In this document: in pieces, positions 22,158-29,723 of the stretch
How positions within the stretch are numbered: position 1 is the stretch's first letter
Layout of the letters: the number at the start of each line of letters is the position of its first letter
Assembly: GCA_002377855.1 (NCBI GenBank)
Contig: DFQQ01000003.1
Location: 1 to 29,723, forward strand
Length of the DNA stretch: 29,723 bases
Direction: 5' to 3'
Source of the DNA: Acidovorax delafieldii
GTDB taxonomy: Bacteria > Pseudomonadota > Gammaproteobacteria > Burkholderiales > Burkholderiaceae_C
The notes under the pieces: generated by a model
What the model saw: only the letters and a program-made list of their open reading frames with translations
Databases searched by the model: none
What the model was told of the DNA's origin: nothing
Made by a program: the position numbers and the translations under genes

Positions 22158-22235
22158 TGGCACCACCGGTCTCCGCCCGTGGCTGGGCGGAGCTCGGTAG
22201 GCCGATGGCGCGGGCCATTCTGGCACCGCTGGCCC
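22158..22235 (-). promoter_or_regulatory. Structured leader upstream of metY (unassigned)
   Basis: Two stable hairpins are visible between the ATPase stop and metY: an 8-bp perfect stem CTCCGCCC (22171-22178) with GGGCGGAG (22185-22192), and GGGCCA (22212-22217) with TGGCCC (22230-22235). The minus-strand heptamer GGTGCCA occurs twice (22164-22158 and 22227-22221). No T-run follows. The heptamer recalls part of the SAM-I riboswitch core, but the other conserved core segments were not found, so no riboswitch is called. Confidence 0.3.
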
Positions 22236-22294
22236 CTGGCGTCATCGAATCGTTGGCTATGTGCTTATGACGTTCTTGTGCGGGTTGGGCAACC

Positions 22295-25000
22295 TCACGC
22301 CGCAGGCTCGTCCATGGCGCTGTCGATGGGCTCTGGCGCGGTGCGCCGCTCCTGCTGGCTGCGCCGCCAGGCCTTCTCGATTTCCACGACCACCAGCACC
22401 ACCAGTGCGGCGCCAATGCACAGCGCCAGCTCGCCAATACTCAGCGGCTCCGTGCGGAATATGGGGTTGAGCCAGGGCACATAAATCGTGGCCATCTGCA
22501 GTGCAAAGGTGAGCAGCACGGCGCCCAGCAGCGGGCGGTTGCTCAGCAGGCCCAGGCGCCAGATGGGTTCGGATTCGGAGCGGATGGCGATCACGTGCGC
22601 CATCTGCGCCAGCGTGAGCACGGTGAACACCATGGTCTGCCAATGCGCGTGGCCGGTGTGCAGGGCCCAGGCCTGCACCGCCAGGCACAGCCCGCCAATG
22701 AGCAGGCCCACGCCCAATATGTGCTGCCACATGCCGTGTGCAAACAGGCTCTCGCGCGGTGCGCGGGGCGGGCGCTGCATGATGCCGCGCTCGGCCGGTT
22801 CGGCCGCCAGCGCCAGGCCGGGCAGGCCGTCTGTGACGAGGTTGACCCACAGGATGTGGATGGGCAGCAGCGGAATGGGCAGGAGCAGCAGCGGCGCGAG
22901 GAAGATGGTCCAGATCTCGCCCGAGTTGCCCGTCATGGCGTAGCGCACAAACTTGCGGATGTTGTCGTAGATGCGGCGGCCTTCGCGCACGGCGGCGACG
23001 ATGGTGGCGAAGTTGTCGTCCAGCAGCACCAGGCTCGATGCTTCGCGCGCCACGTCGGTGCCGCCCTGGCCCATGGCCACGCCGATGTCAGCGCGTTTGA
23101 GCGCCGGGGCATCGTTCACGCCGTCGCCCGTCATGGCCACGAAGTGGCCCTGGGCCTGCAGCGCTTCGACGATGCGGATCTTCTGCGCCGGGTCCACGCG
23201 GGCGTAGACCTGCACCTGCTCCACGCGGGCGCGCAGGGCAGCATCGTCCAGTGTGGCCAGGTCGGCGCCGGTAAGCACCGGGGCATCGCTACTCTTCACA
23301 ATGCCCAGGCGGTGCGCAATCGCGCGCGCAGTCGCAGGATGGTCGCCTGTGATCATTACGGGCGTGATGCCCGCGCTGATGCAGTCGCGCACTGCGGCCT
23401 GGGCCTCGGCGCGGGGTGGGTCGATGAGGGCGATCAGGCCCAGCAGCTCCAGCTGGTTTTCGACCGCGTCGATGTCGTTGGTGTCGGGCAGGCGGGCGTG
23501 GCTGCGGCGGGCGAGGGCCAGCACCCGCAGGCCCTGGGCGGCGAGTTGCTGGGCGGTGGCGAGGACCTTGGCCGCGTCCAGTGCGGCAGCGCCATCGGGC
23601 GTCCAGTGCGCGGTGCAGCGGGGCAAGACCGATTCCGGCGCGCCCTTGGTGTAGGCCACAAAACCATCGGAAGCGCGGTGAAAGGTGGTCATGCGCTTGC
23701 GGTCAGAGTCAAACGGCTGCTCTTGCACGCGCGGCCAGGTGGTGTCGAGCTGGGCCTTGTCCAGCCCGCCCGCGTGGGCGGCCAGCACCAGTGCGGTTTC
23801 CGTGGGATCGCCCTGCCAGTGGGTGGCGGACTGGCCCTCTCCGTTCTGTGCCTGGAGCGTGGCGTCGTTGCACAGCGCGGCGGCCCGCAGGGCTTCGGCA
23901 TGGGCGGGGCCAGGCAGGGGGTCGCCGGGCACCCAGCGCACGCCGTGGGCCAGCAGCAGCTCGGCATGCATGCGGTTTTGCGTGAGGGTGCCGGTCTTGT
24001 CCGAGCAGATGGTGGTGACCGAGCCCAGGGTCTCCACCGAAGGCAGGCGCCGCACCAGCGCATGCACGGCCACCATGCGGCGTGCGCCCAGGGCCAGGAG
24101 CACGGTGACCACCGCAGGCAGTGCCTCGGGGATGGCGGCCACGGCCAGACTGATGGCGGTGAGGGCCATCAGCAGCGGCGCCTCGCCGCGCAGCACACCC
24201 ACCACAAAGATCACCGCGCAGATGCCCAGCACCGCGATCGCCAAGCGCTTGCCAAAGGCCGCCAGGCGCAGTTGCAGCGGCGTGCTGCGGTCGCCGGTGT
24301 CGAGCAGCGTGGCCACCTTGCCCAGCTCGGTGTGCATGCCGGTGGCCACCACCAGGCCGCGTGCCCGGCCATGCGTGGCCGTGGTGCCCTTGAAGGCCAT
24401 GTTGGTGCGGTCGCCCAGCGCGCCCACATCCTCGGCGGCCAGGGCCTGCGTCTGCTTGGCTACGGTGACGGACTCGCCCGTGAGGGCCGATTCATCCACC
24501 TGCAGCTGCGCAATCTCGATCAGCCGCAGGTCGGCCGGAATCTGGTTGCCCGCCTCCAGCAGCACGATGTCGCCCGGCACCAGCGCCGTGGCGGGCACCA
24601 CCTGCACGGCTCCGCTGCGCAGCACTGTGGCGTGCGCCGCCGCCAGCTGGCGCAGCGCGGCCATGGCCTGGTCGGCGCGCCATGCCTGAACAAAGCCGAT
24701 GACGGCATTGAGCACCACGATGACGAGGATGACCAGCGTGTCGGTGACCTCGCCCACCAGCCCCGAGATGACGGCCGCACCCAGCAACACCAGCACCATG
24801 AAGTCCTTGAACTGGTCGGCCAGCAGATGCCACCAGGGGCGGTCTTGCCCCGCCGCCAGCTCATTGGCGCCGTGGGTGGCGCTGCGGCGCGCAGCCTCGT
24901 CGGAGTGCAGGCCTGCGTCAGGGTCGACGGCGTGTTCGCGTGCAACGTCCAATGCATCGCGCAGGTGAGGATGGGGTTGCTTCACGGCATCAGTTTCCAT
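22295..25000 (-). CDS. Cation-transporting P-type ATPase (type II, Ca2+-ATPase-like)
   Basis: A 901-residue inner-membrane pump. It has an N-terminal cation ATPase domain, actuator TGES at about 174-177, M4 PEALP at 291-295, phosphorylation motif DKTGT at 334-338 (Asp334), hinge GDGVNDAP near 625-632, and M6 NLVTDGLPGLALA near 720. Residues that bind calcium in SERCA are kept: Glu in M4 (AAIPEALP), Asn and Glu in M5 (GNSGEIW), and Asn/Thr/Asp in M6. This favours Ca2+, though Mn2+ or a related ion is possible. A start at 25000 (ATG) is used; it overlaps the antiporter stop by 11 nt. The longer frame to 25078 would run deep into that gene. Confidence 0.92.
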   Translation of the reverse strand: METDAVKQPHPHLRDALDVAREHAVDPDAGLHSDEAARRSATHGANELAAGQDRPWWHLLADQFKDFMVLVLLGAAVISGLVGEVTDTLVILVIVVLNAVIGFVQAWRADQAMAALRQLAAAHATVLRSGAVQVVPATALVPGDIVLLEAGNQIPADLRLIEIAQLQVDESALTGESVTVAKQTQALAAEDVGALGDRTNMAFKGTTATHGRARGLVVATGMHTELGKVATLLDTGDRSTPLQLRLAAFGKRLAIAVLGICAVIFVVGVLRGEAPLLMALTAISLAVAAIPEALPAVVTVLLALGARRMVAVHALVRRLPSVETLGSVTTICSDKTGTLTQNRMHAELLLAHGVRWVPGDPLPGPAHAEALRAAALCNDATLQAQNGEGQSATHWQGDPTETALVLAAHAGGLDKAQLDTTWPRVQEQPFDSDRKRMTTFHRASDGFVAYTKGAPESVLPRCTAHWTPDGAAALDAAKVLATAQQLAAQGLRVLALARRSHARLPDTNDIDAVENQLELLGLIALIDPPRAEAQAAVRDCISAGITPVMITGDHPATARAIAHRLGIVKSSDAPVLTGADLATLDDAALRARVEQVQVYARVDPAQKIRIVEALQAQGHFVAMTGDGVNDAPALKRADIGVAMGQGGTDVAREASSLVLLDDNFATIVAAVREGRRIYDNIRKFVRYAMTGNSGEIWTIFLAPLLLLPIPLLPIHILWVNLVTDGLPGLALAAEPAERGIMQRPPRAPRESLFAHGMWQHILGVGLLIGGLCLAVQAWALHTGHAHWQTMVFTVLTLAQMAHVIAIRSESEPIWRLGLLSNRPLLGAVLLTFALQMATIYVPWLNPIFRTEPLSIGELALCIGAALVVLVVVEIEKAWRRSQQERRTAPEPIDSAMDEPAA

Positions 25001-26042
25001 ACAGAAAGACCATGTAGGTGTTGACCAGGTACACCGCCGCCATGCCGATGCTGACCATGCCCACTGCGCGCAGCACACGGCTATGCGGGCGAAAGAAAAG
25101 GCCCACCACTGCCAGCCCGGTCATGACTACGGCCGATGCGGCGGTGATGGCATGCACGGGCGACACATGGGCCAGCAGATCGCCGGGGCGGTAGAACAGG
25201 TCGTCGATGGCCACGATGGCCACATTGAACAGATTGCTGCCCAGCAGGTTGCCAATGGCCATGTCGAGTGCACCCAGCCGCAGGGCGGACAGCGTGACCG
25301 CCAGCTCGGGCAGGGTGGTGACCAGGGCCACAAACAGGCTGCCCACAAAGCTGCGGTTCCAGCCCATGGTGGTGGCCAGGTTGACCGCCACAAAGGGCAG
25401 CCACATGCCTGCAGCTACCACGACCGTTGCAGCTATGACGAAGCGGACGACCGCCTGCCTCAGGCTTGGCAGCAAGCGGGTTGGGTCCTCAACCGCAGCA
25501 GCTTCGTCGGTCGATGGTGCGCACGGGTGGCTCCGTTCATACGCAAAGACAGTGCGCATTGCAACGAGATACAGCAGCAGGATCACGGGAGTGAGCAGCC
25601 CGACGCTGCGCTGTGAAGCAGGTCCAGGGTTGGTGCTGGCGACCGCGCTCAACTGTCCCATCAGCAGCCCCAGCAGCAAGAAGCCCAGCAGCACGACGCC
25701 AAACGCGCCCGCCAGCACATGGCCGTGGGCCGCGCGGGTCCACACTGGCGCTGGCCGGTGCAGCAGATCAATAATCACGAGAAATACGAGGTTGAGCACG
25801 CAACTGCCCAGCGCGTTGCCCACGGCCAAGTTGGGGGTGTTTGCAATGCTAACGCTGGTGATGCCGGTAGCGAGCTCCGGAAGCGAAGTCACGCTGGCCA
25901 CCAGCGTGAGGCCGATCCAGCTGCCCGACAGGCCGGTGCGCTGCGCAATGGCATCGCCGTAGCGCGACAGCTGGTAGCCCGCCGCGCCAATCAGCCCTGC
26001 GCAGGCCGCGAACTGAAGCCACACGAGCAGCGCGGCGCTCAT
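24990..26042 (-). CDS. CaCA-family cation antiporter (Ca2+/H+ or Na+/Ca2+ exchanger)
   Basis: A 350-residue polytopic membrane protein with the two inverted alpha-repeats of the CaCA family. Alpha-1 is about 43-90 (LVASVTSLPELATGITSV, Glu56; GNALGSCVLNL). Alpha-2 is about 232-280 (FVALVTTLPELAVTLSAL, Glu246; GNLLGSNLFNV). About ten hydrophobic segments are seen, with a cytoplasmic loop around 168-195. It starts with ATG 81 bp after rlhA. Its stop overlaps the start of the P-type ATPase by 11 nt, so the pair is translationally coupled and probably acts on the same ion. Confidence 0.9.
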   Translation of the reverse strand: MSAALLVWLQFAACAGLIGAAGYQLSRYGDAIAQRTGLSGSWIGLTLVASVTSLPELATGITSVSIANTPNLAVGNALGSCVLNLVFLVIIDLLHRPAPVWTRAAHGHVLAGAFGVVLLGFLLLGLLMGQLSAVASTNPGPASQRSVGLLTPVILLLYLVAMRTVFAYERSHPCAPSTDEAAAVEDPTRLLPSLRQAVVRFVIAATVVVAAGMWLPFVAVNLATTMGWNRSFVGSLFVALVTTLPELAVTLSALRLGALDMAIGNLLGSNLFNVAIVAIDDLFYRPGDLLAHVSPVHAITAASAVVMTGLAVVGLFFRPHSRVLRAVGMVSIGMAAVYLVNTYMVFLYGN

Positions 26043-26123
26043 GGTGCGGACCCGCAGGGCGGAGATGAGGGCGTGTCAGTGTGCATGGGCTGTGACGTTG
26101 GTCCCTGGCCGCATGCAGTGAAA

Positions 26124-28127
26124 TCAATGTGCTTTGTGCGGTCGGGCTTTATAGAAGGTGAGGGGCGTTTCCTTGGCTTGGTTCAGCACTTGGCGCTTGA
26201 TCTTGCCCACCACGTGCATTTCACAGGGCTTGCAGTCAAAGCGCAAGGTCAGCCTCTCCTTGCCATTGATCAACATCAAGGGTTCGGCCTTGATGGTGCC
26301 TTGCACGCCGGTCACGCCCTTGGCCTGCTTGGGACATAGGCTCATGGAAAAGCGCACGCAGTGCTTCGTAATCATGAGGCTGACTTCGCCTTCTTCCTCA
26401 TGCGCCTCGTAAGCGGCATCGATCACCTTCACGCCGTGGCGTGCATAGAAGTCGTGCGCCTTGTGGTTGAAAACGTTGCCGAGGAACGAGAGCGTGTCCT
26501 CGGGGTAGGGCGCGGGCGGCTCCACCGGCGTGGCGCGCGGCAGGCGGGCAAAGTTGCGGGCGCGGTTGGCTTCCAGGTCGGCCAATGCATCGCGGCGCAG
26601 GGCGTTGAGCACCGAGGCGGGCACAAACCACGGCTGCGAGAGCTGCAGCGCAATGTCATGCACCGCAAACACCGTGGCGCCAAAGCGGCCGAGCTGCTGG
26701 CGCAGGCTGGCCTCGGCCTTGGCAGTTTCAGTGGCTGGCTGGTGGGGCTGCTGCACATCAGCACAGCCCACGTTGCCATCCTCATCGGTCAGCATCAGGC
26801 TGAAGCCAGCGGGCGTTTCGCTGAGCTGCGCCCACAGGCCGATACGGCGGTCGCCGGACTTTTTCTCAAGTGTCCGCACCCAGTCCATGTCGCGGTTGCG
26901 GTTGATCTCGGTGCCCTTGCGCAGGTCCTTGAAGCCGTCCATCGGGTCTTTGGGGTACACGCGCCATTGGCCCACGCTGCGGGCCGACACGGGCTCGGCC
27001 ACGTTGATGGCCATGCCCACCAGCTCCTTGTGCAGGTCGTAGTAGCACAGCCCGTCTCCGTTGTGCAGCACGGTGGCGGGGTCGCTCACCTCCAGCTCCA
27101 CAAAGTCGGGGCCGACCTTGGTCACCCAGCCGATGGCCTGGCCGGGGTTCTTGGGGCTGTCGAAGGCGCCGATGTCTTCCTTGCGGCCGGTCACAAAGTA
27201 GTGGGTGAACTCGCGGTTGAAGTTCTGCAGCGGGTTGGGCGTGAAGGCGAAGGTGGTGCGCCCGCTGGAAGAGCGAGAAAGCGGCCGGCCCTGGGCCTCG
27301 CGCTCTTCGATGATCTCGTCGAGCAGCGTGCGGTAGTGGGCGGTGATGTTCTTCACATAGCCCATGTCCTTGTAGCGACCTTCGATCTTGAAGCTGCGCA
27401 CGCCCGCGTCGATGAGGGCGCGCAGGTTGTCGCTCTGGTTGTTGTCCTTCATGCTCAGCACATGCTTGTCGTGAGCAATGAAGCGGCCCTGTGCGTCCGT
27501 CACCTGGTAGGGTAGGCGGCAGGCCTGGCTGCAGTCGCCCCGGTTGGCGCTGCGGCCCGTCTGCGCATGGCTGATGTTGCACTGGCCGCTGTAGGCCACG
27601 CACAGTGCGCCATGGATGAAGAACTCGATGTTGGCCCGGCCGGGGGCGTCCACTGGCCCCAGGGCCTTGTGCACGGCGGCGATCTGCTGCACCGTCAGCT
27701 CGCGCGCCAGCACGATCTGCGACAGGCCTGCGTCCTGCAAAAAGCGTGCTTTTTCGGGCGTGCGGATGTCGGTCTGGGTGCTGGCGTGCAGCTGGATAGG
27801 GGGCAGGTCGATTTCGAGCAGCCCCATGTCCTGGATGATCAATGCGTCAGCGCCCGCCTCGTACACCTGCCAGGCCATCTGGCGCGCGGCTTCCAGCTCG
27901 TCGTCGCGCAGGATGGTGTTGAGCGTGATGAAGATGCGGCTGTTGAAGCGGTGCGCGTGCTTCACCAAGCGCTCGATGTTGCGGATGTCGTTGCCAGCGC
28001 CGGCCCGCGCACCAAAGGCCGGGCCGCCAATGTAGACGGCATCCGCGCCGTGGTTGATGGCTTCGATGCCGATGTCTACGTCGCGCGCGGGCGAGAGCAG
28101 TTCGAGCTGATGGGGCAGGAGTGACAT
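26124..28127 (-). CDS. rlhA: U32-family protein, 23S rRNA 5-hydroxycytidine C2501 synthase
   Basis: A 667-residue protein closely resembling E. coli RlhA (YdcP), which hydroxylates C2501 of 23S rRNA. Matching segments include LELLSPARD, HGADAVYIGGP, TLNTILRDDELE, IELHASTQ-type IQLHASTQTDIRT, GVRSFKIEGRYKD, DAAYEAHEEEGEV and CPKQAKG. Four cysteines (176, 183, 199, 203) in GALCVAYSGQC and RGDCSQACRLPY suit an iron-sulfur cluster. The C-terminal DUF3656-type region is present, which separates it from the shorter TrhP (YegQ, about 450 residues). It is often annotated as U32 family peptidase. It is divergent from the binding-protein gene and may head the antiporter-ATPase transcript. Confidence 0.9.
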   Translation of the reverse strand: MSLLPHQLELLSPARDVDIGIEAINHGADAVYIGGPAFGARAGAGNDIRNIERLVKHAHRFNSRIFITLNTILRDDELEAARQMAWQVYEAGADALIIQDMGLLEIDLPPIQLHASTQTDIRTPEKARFLQDAGLSQIVLARELTVQQIAAVHKALGPVDAPGRANIEFFIHGALCVAYSGQCNISHAQTGRSANRGDCSQACRLPYQVTDAQGRFIAHDKHVLSMKDNNQSDNLRALIDAGVRSFKIEGRYKDMGYVKNITAHYRTLLDEIIEEREAQGRPLSRSSSGRTTFAFTPNPLQNFNREFTHYFVTGRKEDIGAFDSPKNPGQAIGWVTKVGPDFVELEVSDPATVLHNGDGLCYYDLHKELVGMAINVAEPVSARSVGQWRVYPKDPMDGFKDLRKGTEINRNRDMDWVRTLEKKSGDRRIGLWAQLSETPAGFSLMLTDEDGNVGCADVQQPHQPATETAKAEASLRQQLGRFGATVFAVHDIALQLSQPWFVPASVLNALRRDALADLEANRARNFARLPRATPVEPPAPYPEDTLSFLGNVFNHKAHDFYARHGVKVIDAAYEAHEEEGEVSLMITKHCVRFSMSLCPKQAKGVTGVQGTIKAEPLMLINGKERLTLRFDCKPCEMHVVGKIKRQVLNQAKETPLTFYKARPHKAH

Positions 28128-28319
28128 GAATCAATTATCGGTCTCTCTGGTTCGGCGCCGGTCAACCCTTTGTGAATTGAGCATAAGAACGCGTAATGCC
28201 AGATCAAATTACTATGTCTGCATATCATTGGATAGCGCCACCGCCATCAATCGGTAGCATGCGAGGTGTAGCGTCGCGTTCGCTTTTAGGAATGCCCATC
28301 TAACCCTGGAGATTGTTCT

Positions 28320-29483
28320 GTGTCCTCTGTTTTCCGTAAGCACTTCTTGCCCCTGTCTTTTCGGCCGCTCGTGGTAGTTGTGGCCTCTTCCATCGCCGCT
28401 AGTACTGCCGTCGCCCAAGACGTTCAAACAGTGAAAATTGCGCATGCCGGCCCGGTGTCCGGAGGCATCGCTCACATTGGAAAGGACACGGAAAACGGAG
28501 TGCGGTTAGCGGTTGACGACTTGAACGCCCAAGCCCTGGTGATCGGTGGCAAGAAAATTAAATTTGAACTCGCTGCCGAGGATGACGCGGGCGACCCGAG
28601 GCAAGCTACTGCAGTCGCGCAAAAGTTATGTGATCAAAAGGTGGCCGGCGTTGTGGGACATCTGCAATCTGGCACTTCTATTCCCGCGTCTTCTATCTAC
28701 GCTAAATGCGATATGCCGCACATCACGGCCTCCGCGTCAAATCCCGATCTGACTAAACCAAGTCACAAAACCACTTTCCGGCTGATTGCCAACGACAACG
28801 CGCTGGGTGCTGCGTTGGCGCTGTTCGGTGCTGATCACCTGAAGATCAAAACCGTGGCGATCATTGATGACCGCACGGCCTACGGTCAGGGCGTGGCTGC
28901 TGTCTTTAAAGCCACCGCGATCCAAAAAGGCATCAAGGTGGTAGGGGAGGAATTCACGAATGACAAAGCGACGGATTTCATGGCGATCCTCACCTCAATC
29001 AAGAACAAGAAGCCTGATGCGATCTTCTATGGAGGCTTAGACGCCCAAGCTGGCCCGATGTTGCGTCAAATGGAGCAACTGGGCTTGGCGAACGTGAAGT
29101 ACTTCGGTGGCGATGCTTTGTGCACGGAGAAACTGCCAGAGTTGGCTAGCAAAGCGCAGGCGCTGAAGAATGTTACATGCGCGACGGGGGGCGCGTCAGT
29201 AGACAAAATGCAAGGGGGAGCCGAATGGAAGAAGCGCTACGACGCCAAGTTTCCTGGGCAATTCCAGATTTATAGCCCGTACGCCTACGACGCCGCAATG
29301 GTGCTTGCCGATGCCATGAAACGCGCGAACTCTGTAGATCCGAAGGTCTTCACCCCGTTGATCGGCAAGACGGACTACAAAGGCGTCACTGCCAACATTG
29401 CATTTACCGCCAAGGGGGAATTGACCGCCCCGGCTGTAACTCTCTATACATACAAAGATGGTAGTCGGGTAGCACTGAACTGA
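28320..29483 (+). CDS. Periplasmic branched-chain amino acid (Leu/Ile/Val-type) binding protein
   Basis: A 387-residue substrate-binding protein of the LivJ/LivK (Peripla_BP_6) family. A signal peptide ends after AVA (about residue 32). The mature protein begins QDVQTVKIAHAGPVSGGIAHIGKDTENGVRLAV, and then has AEDDAGDPRQATAVAQKL, FRLIANDNALGAALA, AYGQGVAAVFK and YDAAMVLADAMKRAN. The start is GTG with GGAG at 28308-28311. No permease or ATP-binding subunit is present; a strong terminator follows, so it is an orphan binding protein serving a transporter encoded elsewhere. The true ligand could be branched-chain or another amino acid. Confidence 0.93.
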   Translation: MSSVFRKHFLPLSFRPLVVVVASSIAASTAVAQDVQTVKIAHAGPVSGGIAHIGKDTENGVRLAVDDLNAQALVIGGKKIKFELAAEDDAGDPRQATAVAQKLCDQKVAGVVGHLQSGTSIPASSIYAKCDMPHITASASNPDLTKPSHKTTFRLIANDNALGAALALFGADHLKIKTVAIIDDRTAYGQGVAAVFKATAIQKGIKVVGEEFTNDKATDFMAILTSIKNKKPDAIFYGGLDAQAGPMLRQMEQLGLANVKYFGGDALCTEKLPELASKAQALKNVTCATGGASVDKMQGGAEWKKRYDAKFPGQFQIYSPYAYDAAMVLADAMKRANSVDPKVFTPLIGKTDYKGVTANIAFTAKGELTAPAVTLYTYKDGSRVALN

Positions 29484-29514
29484 AGAAACGGCCGCAGTTG
29501 CGGCCGTTTCTTTT
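29483..29514 (+). terminator. Terminator of the binding-protein gene
   Basis: A perfect 13-bp stem (29483-29495 with 29500-29512, core GAAACGGCCGC) with an AGTT loop, beginning at the stop codon and running into TTTT. Confidence 0.93.
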
Positions 29515-29590
29515 GTTAACGCTTAGCGTCGCATGTGGAGGCTAAAACCACGAAGCGCTGGGTCGCAGCGATTTGCCTTCGGAATCATTT

Positions 29591-29713
29591 ATGCCTGTTC
29601 AGGCAAAGTTACGAGCCCCCTGGGAGCAGCGGAAGGTAAGAGGGTCGGGATCTCGTCCTTTTAAAAAAATCATGCCTATTTCGGCAGATCCCCTGCCCAA
29701 TTCCTGCTATGAT
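29591..29713 (+). promoter_or_regulatory. Promoter region of the next gene with a repeated palindromic motif
   Basis: ATGCCTGTTCAGGCA (29591-29605) and ATGCCTATTTCGGCA (29672-29686) are related dyads spaced 81 bp centre-to-centre. An extended -10 (TGCTATGAT, 29705-29713) follows 18 bases after the second, without a clear -35 box. They may be binding sites of a regulator of the gene starting beyond the window. No coding frame of note lies in 29515-29723. Confidence 0.35.
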
Positions 29714-29723
29714 CGAGGGCTTC

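Noticed and set aside
22126..22294. SAM-I riboswitch upstream of metY
   Set aside because: Only the GGTGCCA heptamer resembles the core; the other conserved core strands are missing, so no riboswitch class is assigned.
22595..25024. 809-residue forward frame opposite the P-type ATPase
   Set aside because: Despite its length it has no domain and is His/Gln/Gly-rich, as expected from the antisense of a high-G+C gene whose every ATPase motif is intact.
26361..27515. 384-residue forward frame opposite rlhA
   Set aside because: It is a shadow frame; the rlhA strand matches a known protein over its full length.
1..29723. CRISPR array, prophage, integrase or plasmid functions
   Set aside because: No regularly spaced repeats, phage structural genes, transposase or replication genes were found on either strand.

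Overview
The window looks like chromosomal core sequence of a betaproteobacterium of the order Burkholderiales, most probably the family Comamonadaceae (Acidovorax-like). This rests on high G+C, the sigma factor / DUF3619 / DUF3106 / RDD gene order, the ilvB-ilvN-ilvC ... pssA-leuA order, a chemoreceptor ending in DWESF, and a small palindromic repeat of a kind I associate with this family. There is no sign of a prophage, plasmid, CRISPR array or large genomic island. The assignment is an inference from gene content, not a database match.

Layout. 1-77: tail of an unidentified gene, closed by a strong terminator. 213-373: a near-perfectly symmetrical fold-back (MITE-like) element. 670-2451 (+): chemoreceptor. 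2542-3873 (-): COG3146 acyltransferase, divergent from nadE-glnB (3978-6046, +; NAD synthesis and the PII nitrogen sensor). 6217-9715 (-): a tightly overlapping operon read as ECF sigma factor, DUF3619, DUF3106, RDD, dgkA, LOG-family protein. 10001-13484 (+): ilvB-ilvN-ilvC, then a terminator, then pssA. 14548-14656: a leucine attenuator (leader peptide, pause hairpin, antiterminator, terminator) in front of leuA (14717-16255). 16371-17495 (+): pbpG. 17542-19905 (-): aat, bpt and an IclR regulator. 20040-20240 (-): two tandem tRNA-Asn genes with their own promoter and terminator. 20314-20727 (-): DUF454 protein. 20842-28127 (-): rlhA, a Ca2+/cation antiporter overlapping a Ca2+-type P-type ATPase, and metY. 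28320-29483 (+): periplasmic amino-acid binding protein, followed by a terminator and the promoter region of a gene beyond the window.

How it works together. The central part is a branched-chain amino acid block. IlvBN and IlvC make the dihydroxy-acid precursors for valine, isoleucine and leucine, and LeuA commits to leucine. The leuA attenuator would make leucine synthesis respond to charged tRNA-Leu. The aat/bpt pair encodes the two bacterial N-degron aminoacyl-tRNA-protein transferases. The antiporter/ATPase pair looks like a two-component calcium (or other cation) export unit.

Most notable signals: (1) the leuA attenuator, with a 17-residue leader containing five leucines and fully readable mutually exclusive pairings; (2) a ~60-bp two-hairpin dispersed repeat present as three full copies and one half copy, of which one is read in frame inside a protein, one supplies the ribosome binding site of pssA, and one lies between ilvB and ilvN; (3) the 161-bp fold-back element flanked by CTAA/CTAG; (4) a sigma factor translationally coupled to a one-helix membrane protein shaped like an unrecognised anti-sigma factor.
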